This document shows, one piece after another, positions 42,381 to 49,631 of a DNA stretch of 64,000 bases. The position numbers were made by a program, and so were the translations under genes. Origin of the DNA: GCA-2737725 sp965229355 (lineage in GTDB: Bacteria > Pseudomonadota > Alphaproteobacteria > Rhodospirillales > Rhodospirillaceae). Position 1 is the first letter of the stretch, and each line of letters starts with the position of its first letter. Location: NCBI GenBank assembly GCA_965229355.1, contig OZ245869.1, positions 682,001 through 746,000 on the forward strand, read 5' to 3'. The notes under the pieces were generated by a model that saw only the letters and a program-made list of their open reading frames with translations, searched no databases and was not told the origin of the DNA.

Positions 42381-43199
42381 ATGCCTACCAGCGGCCAAGC
42401 TTCACTTGCCACCGTTACCCGTGGATACGCCAAAGGCCGCTATGGCCAAATCCATTACCGCGTTGCCGGATCACATGGCAGCCGTAGCCCGCTGCTTCTT
42501 CTGCATCCCAGCCCGCTCTCAGGCTATGTTTTCGAGAACCTGATGTGTGACATGGCGCGCGATCGCTACGTCATTGCGCCGGACACACCAGGCTTTGGTA
42601 TGTCTGATCGCCCCTCTTCCCCGCCAGAAATCAGTGACTACGCCGAGGTTATGTTGGACTTTATGGCCGAGATGGGGTTGGGCGTTGTTGATGTAATGGG
42701 GTACCACACGGGCTCACTGACGGCGGTTGAAATGTCGCGTCAAAATCCGGGCGTCGTGCGCAAAATTGCAATGATTTCGGCAACGGTTTTTACAGTCGAA
42801 GAAACCGAAGATTTCCGTAACCTGTACGTACCGAAACCGATTGACGAGCGACCTGCCGCCATGGCGGCCCGCTGGCCATCGTTCAAAACAGAGTTTTGGG
42901 GGATGGGCACAGACTTAAATCAGAAGTTCAACATCTTCCTTGATGGCCAACGCAATCCTGACTGGTCGCACTGGGGGCATCGCGCGGCGTTTAACTACAA
43001 CATCGCGCAAGCGCTACAAGAGTCCGCGCACCCTATTCTTATCCTTAATCCCGAAGATGATTTGTGGACCTACACACCCCGCGCCGCGCCGCTACTGAAG
43101 AATGGCAAAGTGCATGATTTACCAGGATGGACGCACGGCTTCTTAGACACCGAGACACCGAAAGTGGGCGGCATCCTACGCGGTTTCTTCGACCACTAA
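42381..43199 (+). CDS. Alpha/beta-hydrolase-fold protein with GxHTG elbow
   Basis: The protein has 272 residues from ATG 42381; the long frame from 42234 has no ribosome site and non-hydrolase sequence. LLLLHPSPLSG and PDTPGFGMSD define the fold. The elbow reads GYHTG (107-111), with His109 at the nucleophile position and Ser immediately after the final Gly. Unlike its neighbour at 41389, it keeps an acidic residue region (NPEDDLW) and a C-terminal His (GWTHGF). Sequence similarity and divergent location suggest a shared promoter region of about 150 bases and a duplication origin. Confidence 0.8.
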   Translation: MPTSGQASLATVTRGYAKGRYGQIHYRVAGSHGSRSPLLLLHPSPLSGYVFENLMCDMARDRYVIAPDTPGFGMSDRPSSPPEISDYAEVMLDFMAEMGLGVVDVMGYHTGSLTAVEMSRQNPGVVRKIAMISATVFTVEETEDFRNLYVPKPIDERPAAMAARWPSFKTEFWGMGTDLNQKFNIFLDGQRNPDWSHWGHRAAFNYNIAQALQESAHPILILNPEDDLWTYTPRAAPLLKNGKVHDLPGWTHGFLDTETPKVGGILRGFFDH

Positions 43200-43207
43200 T
43201 CACTCAT

Positions 43208-44071
43208 TTAATGGGCCATAAGAATTGGGATATCGCTGCGCGTGCTCATTGATTGCGTCACGCCGCCCAATACGAACTCACGCAATGCACTGTGCGAGTA
43301 AGCACCCATAACTAAAAATGTAGCACCATTAGTTTTCGCAAGTTCCTTGATAGCTTTCGCTGTCGTTCGAGCTTGATCGGGCGCCGTCAGCAGTCGAGAT
43401 GCGATCCCATGCCAGCCTAGATAGCTTTGCAAAGCCCAACCTGAAGCCGCACCAGGTTTAAGATCGCCCACCTGAATAATGTCGACATTGCTTACGCTCT
43501 CAAGCAATGGCAGCGCTCCTTCAACTGCTGCACAAGCTTCAGTACTCCCATTCCATGCAATGGCCGCATGATCACCGATGCGTGGGCAAGCTTGAGGGAC
43601 TAACAGAATCGGACGGCGTGTTGTGAAAACAGCGGCCTGGAATGCCTGCTGATCGGCATAGCTTGATATCTCACCCGGATGATTCAGCACAATGAGATCA
43701 CAGAGCCGCCCGAGACTCGAAACTGTTGCGCCGTTGTATGCTTCCCCCGAAAGCCATTCCGCCGTAGCACCCGCAGCGAGACCAGGGCGGTCTGCGAGCG
43801 GGATTCCAGCCGACTTTCGGGCAGCGTCAAATGTTGTCGCAGCATTGGCGCGTTTCTGAAACTGAACTTTCTCGGCTGCCTGAAAAAGATCCTTATAATA
43901 AGACGGCATCATGCCGATACCAGATTGATCGATAAACGGCCCAACATCCGTTACGGTGTCGGTGCCAATGACATGAGCGCCTGACTCGCGCGCGATTTCA
44001 AACGCTAGCGCGGGAACTTGGATAGCATTCGGCTCGCCAGTTAATGCAACCAAAATCTGTTTGATTTTCAT
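43208..44071 (-). CDS. Tandem universal stress protein (UspA family)
   Basis: The protein has 287 residues from ATG 44071 behind GAAGG (a longer frame to 44089 has no ribosome site). Two Usp domains are fused: the first begins IKQILVALTGEPNA and the second is near residues 155-287, with AIAWNGSTEACAAVEGAL and the nucleotide-binding-type ending MGAYSHSALREFVLGGVTQS. Many such proteins respond to redox stress or hypoxia. Divergent placement across an FNR box from an FNR regulator suggests anaerobic control, as seen for other Usp genes of low-oxygen regulons. The role of the product is unknown. Confidence 0.85.
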   Translation of the reverse strand: MKIKQILVALTGEPNAIQVPALAFEIARESGAHVIGTDTVTDVGPFIDQSGIGMMPSYYKDLFQAAEKVQFQKRANAATTFDAARKSAGIPLADRPGLAAGATAEWLSGEAYNGATVSSLGRLCDLIVLNHPGEISSYADQQAFQAAVFTTRRPILLVPQACPRIGDHAAIAWNGSTEACAAVEGALPLLESVSNVDIIQVGDLKPGAASGWALQSYLGWHGIASRLLTAPDQARTTAKAIKELAKTNGATFLVMGAYSHSALREFVLGGVTQSMSTRSDIPILMAH

Positions 44072-44131
44072 GTTAACCTTCGATGCCATGTCGATATGTG
44101 GTCAGACTGAGATAATCAGCTGCGCCGCGCG

Positions 44132-44145
44132 TTGACACAGGTCAA
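44132..44145. promoter_or_regulatory. FNR/FixK-type box between usp and fnr
   Basis: The site reads TTGACACAGGTCAA, matching the TTGA-N6-TCAA core with identical half-sites (TTGAC/GTCAA). It lies 61 bases before the usp start and 50 bases before the fnr start, so one box can serve both divergent genes. Confidence 0.72.
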
Positions 44146-44194
44146 GAACGCGCCTTAGACCAGTATACGAAGCTCAAAGATCAGGATTCTATTG

Positions 44195-44926
44195 GTGGCC
44201 AAAACCACACGCACTTCGACTGCAACCTTTTCGTTCGACGTTTCACGCTGCCTCATCTGTAGCGCGCGGAACCTCAATATGTGCGGCGCACTACAGCCTG
44301 AAGAATTGGCCAAGCTTTCATCGCTGGCACGATGTGAATCTTTTGGAAGTGGCGATGTTCTGTTTCACGAAGGTGATACAGCGAACACCGTATACAATAT
44401 CACTGACGGAGCTGTGCGTCTCTCAACCATGTTGAAGAATGGCCGCCGCCAAGTGATTGGCTTTTTATTTTCGGGCGACTTCATTGGCTTTTCTGATCGC
44501 GCTGAATACCCGTGGACCGCAGAAGCAGTACGCGGCGCAAAAGTATGCCGCTTTTCCAAAACCGATCTGACAAAGGCGACACAAGAGTTACCCAAGATCG
44601 AGCATCGCCTGTTTGAGATGGCCTCAGCGGATCTGACGGCAGCACAAGATCACATCACAATGCTCGGACAAGGGTCTGCCGCTGAAAAGCTAACCGCATT
44701 CTTGTTAATGCTGTCCCGCAAAGCAGCTGATCGCGGAGGCACAACCAATCCCGTGCACCTGCCGATGACGCGAGAGGATATCGCTGACTATCTAGGCCTC
44801 GCATTTGAAACCGTCAGTCGGTGCTTTGCACGGCTCGAAACCGAAGGCTTAATTACCGTTGAATCCCTACGGGTCATCAGGATTAATGACTTTGACGCGA
44901 TGACTGATTTCAGCGACTTTGAATGA
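44195..44926 (+). CDS. Oxygen-sensing FNR/FnrN-type regulator
   Basis: The protein has 243 residues from GTG 44195 (TTG 44192 is adjacent), nine bases after AGGA. N-terminal C19-x2-C22-x7-C30 plus C118 (AKVCRF) give the four ligands of an oxygen-labile [4Fe-4S] cluster, as in FNR and FnrN/ANR. The cyclic-nucleotide-like domain follows, then a Crp-type helix-turn-helix. Its recognition helix has FETVSR, the E-x2-SR pattern that reads TTGA half-sites. TTGA-N6-TCAA boxes occur before this gene and before the molybdoenzyme operon 186 bases downstream, so it probably activates that operon when oxygen falls and may regulate itself. Confidence 0.9.
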   Translation: MAKTTRTSTATFSFDVSRCLICSARNLNMCGALQPEELAKLSSLARCESFGSGDVLFHEGDTANTVYNITDGAVRLSTMLKNGRRQVIGFLFSGDFIGFSDRAEYPWTAEAVRGAKVCRFSKTDLTKATQELPKIEHRLFEMASADLTAAQDHITMLGQGSAAEKLTAFLLMLSRKAADRGGTTNPVHLPMTREDIADYLGLAFETVSRCFARLETEGLITVESLRVIRINDFDAMTDFSDFE

Positions 44927-44990
44927 TGCAGTGCGAAAGCAGTTTGTGTAAAAGAATCAATATTTTACTGAATATTTGCCCCCAATTTTT

Positions 44991-45004
44991 TTGACTTTTC
45001 TCAA
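44991..45004 (+). promoter_or_regulatory. FNR-type box upstream of the molybdoenzyme operon
   Basis: The site reads TTGACTTTTCTCAA, keeping the TTGA-N6-TCAA core, 107 bases before ATG 45112. Together with the FNR gene just upstream it implies oxygen-limited induction of the operon at 45112-51605. A candidate -10 could be the T-rich stretch near 45023-45028; I cannot place it exactly. Confidence 0.65.
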
Positions 45005-45111
45005 GGCCACTATAGGCTTGGCTTGTTACGCTTGCGTCTCGTTATATCAGCCGAACTTGTCATTCGGCGCGGCCCGCGTTGACGGGCCCCATCTGGCCAA
45101 AGGGGGGACAG

Positions 45112-47895
45112 ATGAACGCCATCGACCGTCGCGCATTTCTGGCAGCCGCAGCTAGCTCTGCGCTCGTCACCAATCTGAAGTACGCTTCGGCTCAAGAAGC
45201 CACGAAGCCTGCGCAAGTCTATCGACGCTTCGAAGATCTCTACCGTAACAAGTGGACATGGGACCGCGTCTCTCGCGGCACGCACGGCACAAACTGCGCA
45301 GGCACATGCGCCTTCAACGTCTTTATTAAAAACGGCGTTGTGTGGCGTGAAGAGCAACAAGCCATGTACGACGGCCACCCAGACTCCGATACGCCGGACT
45401 ACGGTCCGCGTGGTTGCCAAAAGGGTTTGCGCCACGCCAAATATATGTACGGCAAGCAGCGCATTCTCTACCCCATGAAACGCGTGGGCAAACGTGGCGA
45501 AGGCAAGTGGGAGCGCGTGACATGGGAACAAGCCGCACGCGAAATTGCTGATAAGTTTTTAGATGTATCAAACGAGTCTGGACCGCAAGCGATCTCGTGG
45601 GGTTCTGGTACGCAGATGTCCGTGAAAGTGGCGTCATACTCAGCGCTCGCACGCTTCGCCAATATTTCCGGCGTCACGGTGCCTGAGTTCTATTCAGGCG
45701 TCGGTGACTTACCGACCGGCGTCTATATGACCGTTGGCCAAGTGTACTTGGGCGATGTCATGGCCTCGGTCTACAAATCAAAGTGCGTGTTGGTATGGAT
45801 GGCCAATCCTGCCGTAACACGCATTCCAGACGCGCATTTCTTTTGGGAAGCGAAGTACAACGGCACCGAAGTTATTGCGATTAGCCCTGAGTTCACGCCG
45901 ACGGCGATGCATTCATCCATGTGGGTGAACCCGAAACCCGGCACCGATATCGCGTTGGCCATGTCGATGGTTCACACCATCCTGGAAGATAAGTCTTACA
46001 ACGCGCCCTACATCAAAGAACAAACCGATATGCCGTTCCTGGTGCGTAAAGACACCGGGCGGTTTTTGCTGGGCACCGATATGTCCATCGTCGGCAAGCT
46101 GGCTGTTGATGAGAACGTGTTCTACGTGTGGGACCAGAAGACCAACAAGGTCGTTCAAGCGCCCGGCACTGGCATGGCTGCGAAGCCATTGAACCGCGAA
46201 CGACGTAAATACGACAGTATTGCGCTGGGCGACATCGAGCCTGCGTTAGAAGGCACGTGGAAAGTCGATACGCTAGATGGTGAAATTGAAGTCACCACAG
46301 TGTTTGAAATTTTAAAAACACACGCCGCCGAACATTCGCCCGAAAAAACGCAAAGCATTACGGGCCTGCATCCGAGTGTCGTGAAGAATGTGGCACGCAA
46401 ATTTGCGGCCGCAAAACCGGGGATGATTTATTCCGGTTACGCCAGCTGCAAATGGCTGAACGGCGACATGCTACAGCGTGCAATGATGATGTTGCTGGCG
46501 CTGACTGGGTCGACAGGCCAGGAAGGCGGCGGCATACAATTTGCCAACGCTCCAAAAGCCGGCGGCATGCTGGCCTTCGCCTTTGCCGATGTTGGCCCTG
46601 CCACACGCATCGTGTCTGCAACGACGTGGGATTATGACCACGGCAACATGAAAGCATTGAACGAACAAGTGTACGGCAAAGAGTTAGCCGACCGCTTTGA
46701 CTCGAAATACAAAGAATCCGTCCGCGAAGCCTACTTCCCCAAGTACCATGAAAAGGGCTGGCGAATGGGCTTCTTCATGGGCAACAACGGCGCGAACTGG
46801 CGCGCCTCGGGCAAGAAGTGGCGCGAAGACGCTTTCGAGAAGCTCGAAACAATTGTGGCCTTAGCGCCAGACATGGGTGTGACGCCATTCTACGCCGATT
46901 ACGTATTGCCCATCGCGCACCACTACGAACGCGCAGACATTATGTTCCAGTCGCGCACGCCGTATATTCAAATTTTAGATTCAGCTGTGCCGCCGCTGGG
47001 TGAAGCTGTCGATGACTGGGATGCAATCTATATCATTTCGAAGGCGATTAGTGATCGTGCCAAAGAGCGAAAAATCGAGTCATTCTTCGACGAAGTCGAT
47101 GGTCGCTCCGTCCGTCGCGATCCGCAGCGTTATCACGATCTCTACACTATGGATGGACGCATTCGCAGCGTGCGCGACGTAATTCAGTTCATCATCAATA
47201 CAACACCCGGCGTGCCTAAAATGTCGTTCGCGGAGATGGCGAAGAAAGGCATTGTGCGCGTTGATGATTCTGACATTGCGGCATGGAATGGTGACAATTC
47301 GCCTTACCACAACGATGTCTTCCGCTGCGTCCGTGACAAACGTCCCTATGAAACGCTAACTGGGCGTCAGCAGTATTACGTCGATCATCCATGGTTCTTA
47401 GAAGATGGCGAGCAATTACCAAGCCATCGCGCGCCAATGCGTATTCCTGGATACCCCATGCAATTTATGATGGGGCATGCGCGGCATGGCATTCACTCCA
47501 TGTGGCGTGACGATCACTTGTTGCTTCAACTTCAGCGCGGCGAACCCGACATCTATATCAATCCGAAAGATGCTTCAGCACGTGGTGTAGAAGACGGCGA
47601 CCTAGTGCGCGTCTTCAGCCCCTTGGGTGAGTTCTTTGTAAACGCGCATCTTTCAAACGGTATTCAACCCGGCATGTTGTTCATGTACCACGGCTGGGAC
47701 CCGATGATGTTCAAAAACCGTCAGAATTTTGGCGCGGTTATTACGACTGCGGGCCTGATTAAGCCAACGTCAGTTGCTGGTGACTACGGCCATTTGGGTT
47801 ACCGCGTTTTGGCGTTTGCACCGAACCAAACCTATAAAGACTTCACGTGCGAATTTGAGTTGGCAGAGCGTCGTAACCCGATTTCAGCCACTTAA
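45112..47895 (+). CDS. Type II DMSO reductase family molybdopterin oxidoreductase, alpha subunit
   Basis: The protein has 927 residues from ATG 45112 behind AGGGGGG; a frame start at 45079 adds 11 residues. The N-terminus is a Tat signal (DRRAFLAA) with likely cleavage after YASA. FS0 cluster ligands are H58-x3-C62-x3-C66 and C102, the His form of NarG and type II enzymes. D199 in GVGDLPTG is the expected Asp ligand of molybdenum. The length matches SerA, ClrA, DdhA and EbdA, not NarG (about 1240). Family members reduce selenate, chlorate or nitrate-like oxyanions, or hydroxylate ethylbenzene or sterols; the substrate cannot be chosen here. It is exported as a folded complex with the beta subunit. 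Confidence 0.88.
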   Translation: MNAIDRRAFLAAAASSALVTNLKYASAQEATKPAQVYRRFEDLYRNKWTWDRVSRGTHGTNCAGTCAFNVFIKNGVVWREEQQAMYDGHPDSDTPDYGPRGCQKGLRHAKYMYGKQRILYPMKRVGKRGEGKWERVTWEQAAREIADKFLDVSNESGPQAISWGSGTQMSVKVASYSALARFANISGVTVPEFYSGVGDLPTGVYMTVGQVYLGDVMASVYKSKCVLVWMANPAVTRIPDAHFFWEAKYNGTEVIAISPEFTPTAMHSSMWVNPKPGTDIALAMSMVHTILEDKSYNAPYIKEQTDMPFLVRKDTGRFLLGTDMSIVGKLAVDENVFYVWDQKTNKVVQAPGTGMAAKPLNRERRKYDSIALGDIEPALEGTWKVDTLDGEIEVTTVFEILKTHAAEHSPEKTQSITGLHPSVVKNVARKFAAAKPGMIYSGYASCKWLNGDMLQRAMMMLLALTGSTGQEGGGIQFANAPKAGGMLAFAFADVGPATRIVSATTWDYDHGNMKALNEQVYGKELADRFDSKYKESVREAYFPKYHEKGWRMGFFMGNNGANWRASGKKWREDAFEKLETIVALAPDMGVTPFYADYVLPIAHHYERADIMFQSRTPYIQILDSAVPPLGEAVDDWDAIYIISKAISDRAKERKIESFFDEVDGRSVRRDPQRYHDLYTMDGRIRSVRDVIQFIINTTPGVPKMSFAEMAKKGIVRVDDSDIAAWNGDNSPYHNDVFRCVRDKRPYETLTGRQQYYVDHPWFLEDGEQLPSHRAPMRIPGYPMQFMMGHARHGIHSMWRDDHLLLQLQRGEPDIYINPKDASARGVEDGDLVRVFSPLGEFFVNAHLSNGIQPGMLFMYHGWDPMMFKNRQNFGAVITTAGLIKPTSVAGDYGHLGYRVLAFAPNQTYKDFTCEFELAERRNPISAT

Positions 47896-47910
47896 AGGCG
47901 CAGCAATACC

Positions 47911-48627
47911 ATGGCCTTCGGCATGACTAACGCTTCACACGCACCGGTCGTTTTTAATCCCCTCACGCCGATTGGCATGCGTGATGTGGATAGCGCTCGT
48001 GCGCGTGCGCTTGGTTATGCGTTATTCTCAAACCTGCTGGCATCTCCGTTTGATGCGAAAATCTCGTACGCACTGCGAGACTTGGCTCGGCAGCTCTCTG
48101 ATGCAGCCTACGTCATGCCATTTACGTTCGATGCAGCTGACGTTGCGGAAGCTGCGAAAGATTTTGATGATGCCGATGTTGGCCTGATCCGCCGTCAATA
48201 CAGTGGATTATTTGAAGTGGGCTCAGATGGCCCGCCGGTGCCCTTACGCGCTGAACTGGTCCGCACTAACGAGTCTGTCGCAAAAGAAGAGATCATCCGG
48301 TTCTACGAGCATTTCAATTATGCTCTGGACGCCAGCTATCAATGGGCGCCAGATCACTTGTCAATTTTGCTAGAGTTCATGCAAACCCTCGCTAGCCAAG
48401 AAAGCGAAGCGTTAGACGCCCGCTCATTGCTGTCTTATCAACTCGCTCAGCGTGATTTCTCATACCGCCACATCGCAGATTGGATGCCTGGCGTTATGGA
48501 TCGTCTGTCACGCAATGCGCAGCAGTCTTCATTCTTTGGCGTTGTCCTGACAGCGCTTGATCGTTTCATCCGGGCGGACCTCGCCTGGCAAAACCAAACT
48601 CTCGATGCTTCTGCGGAAGGAGCCTAA
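47911..48627 (+). CDS. TorD/NarJ-type maturation chaperone for the molybdoenzyme
   Basis: The protein has 238 residues, all helical, with no signal peptide or membrane segment. The family signature is WAPDHLSILLEFM near residue 150, the PDHLS-type motif of NarJ, TorD, DdhD and SerD. It binds the Tat signal of the alpha subunit and holds it until molybdopterin and Fe-S cofactors are inserted; it is not part of the final enzyme. It sits between alpha and beta (15 and 3 bases away), the A-D-B order, which differs from the more common A-B-D order of ser, clr and ddh operons. Confidence 0.85.
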   Translation: MAFGMTNASHAPVVFNPLTPIGMRDVDSARARALGYALFSNLLASPFDAKISYALRDLARQLSDAAYVMPFTFDAADVAEAAKDFDDADVGLIRRQYSGLFEVGSDGPPVPLRAELVRTNESVAKEEIIRFYEHFNYALDASYQWAPDHLSILLEFMQTLASQESEALDARSLLSYQLAQRDFSYRHIADWMPGVMDRLSRNAQQSSFFGVVLTALDRFIRADLAWQNQTLDASAEGA

Positions 48628-48630
48628 GTC

Positions 48631-49620
48631 ATGCCTCGTCAAGTTGCCATGGTCATCGATCTGAACAAATGTATCGGCTGCCAAGCGTGTACCGCTGCAT
48701 GTAAGTCACTCTGGAGCGATGAGCCCGGCCAGGAATACATGCTATGGAACAACGTAGAAACACGTCCCGGCAAAGGCTATCCGCGCAACTGGGAGCAGCA
48801 TGGCGGCGGCTGGAAAGATAAAACGCATCTGCGCGAAGGCAAGTTACATGAGCCCATCGATTACGGCATCGCGTCGAAGCTCAATCACCAAGCTGTCTAC
48901 TTTGACGGAACAGAACAGCAGCTTCACAAAGAGGAGAAGATGCTGTGGGGGCCCAACTGGGATGAAGATTCAAGTTCGGGTGAATACCCCAACAATTATC
49001 ACTTCTATGTGCCGCGGCTTTGCAACCACTGCACCAAGCCCTCATGCATGGAAGCGTGCCCGGTGCGCGCGATTTATAAACGTGAGCAAGATGGCGTGGT
49101 CTTGATTGATCAAGACAAATGCCAGGGTTTCCGCGAATGCAACAAAGCCTGCCCTTACGATAAAATTTACTACAACTACGTCACCAAGAAGTCGAACAAG
49201 TGCATCTTCTGCTTCCCGCGCGTTGAGCAAGGCGTGGCTCCCGCTTGCGCGCGCCAGTGCCCTGGCCGCTTGCGGTTCGTGGGCTTTATCGATGATGCAG
49301 ATGGCCCGATTGATAAGCTGGTGAATAAGTGGAAGGTCGCGTTGCCGCTCCACCCTGAGTACGGCACAGAACCGAACGTTTATTATATTCCGCCAATTCT
49401 CCCGCCGACCTACAACGAGGACGGCACATTGTCCGATCAAGCGCGTGTACCAATGGAGTACTTAGAATATCTGTTCGGGCCTGCGGTACATCACGCACTC
49501 GAAACCGTAAAGGCCGAGATGGAAAACCGCAAAGACAGCGGACAGTCGGAATTGATGGATTTGTTGATCGCGAAAGATTGGAAATCTCTGTTCAAAATTC
49601 CTGACGTGAAATTCAGCTAA
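48631..49620 (+). CDS. Type II DMSO reductase family iron-sulfur beta subunit
   Basis: The protein has 329 residues without its own signal, consistent with hitch-hiking export with the alpha subunit. MVIDLNKCIGCQACTAACK is the first ferredoxin group; NHCTKPSCMEACP and CQGFRECNKACPYDK follow, then CIFCFPRVEQG and CARQCPG. This is the four-cluster NarH/SerB/EbdB layout, giving an electron wire from molybdenum to the outer partner. WNNVETRPGKGYPRNWE is typical of the type II branch. Normally it contacts a heme b gamma subunit, which is missing from this operon. Confidence 0.9.
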   Translation: MPRQVAMVIDLNKCIGCQACTAACKSLWSDEPGQEYMLWNNVETRPGKGYPRNWEQHGGGWKDKTHLREGKLHEPIDYGIASKLNHQAVYFDGTEQQLHKEEKMLWGPNWDEDSSSGEYPNNYHFYVPRLCNHCTKPSCMEACPVRAIYKREQDGVVLIDQDKCQGFRECNKACPYDKIYYNYVTKKSNKCIFCFPRVEQGVAPACARQCPGRLRFVGFIDDADGPIDKLVNKWKVALPLHPEYGTEPNVYYIPPILPPTYNEDGTLSDQARVPMEYLEYLFGPAVHHALETVKAEMENRKDSGQSELMDLLIAKDWKSLFKIPDVKFS

Positions 49621-49631
49621 GGCGAACACCT

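Noticed and set aside
45112..47895. Calling the alpha subunit NarG nitrate reductase
   Set aside because: It is about 300 residues shorter than NarG, has a Tat signal with export to the periplasm, and lacks a NarI-type partner.
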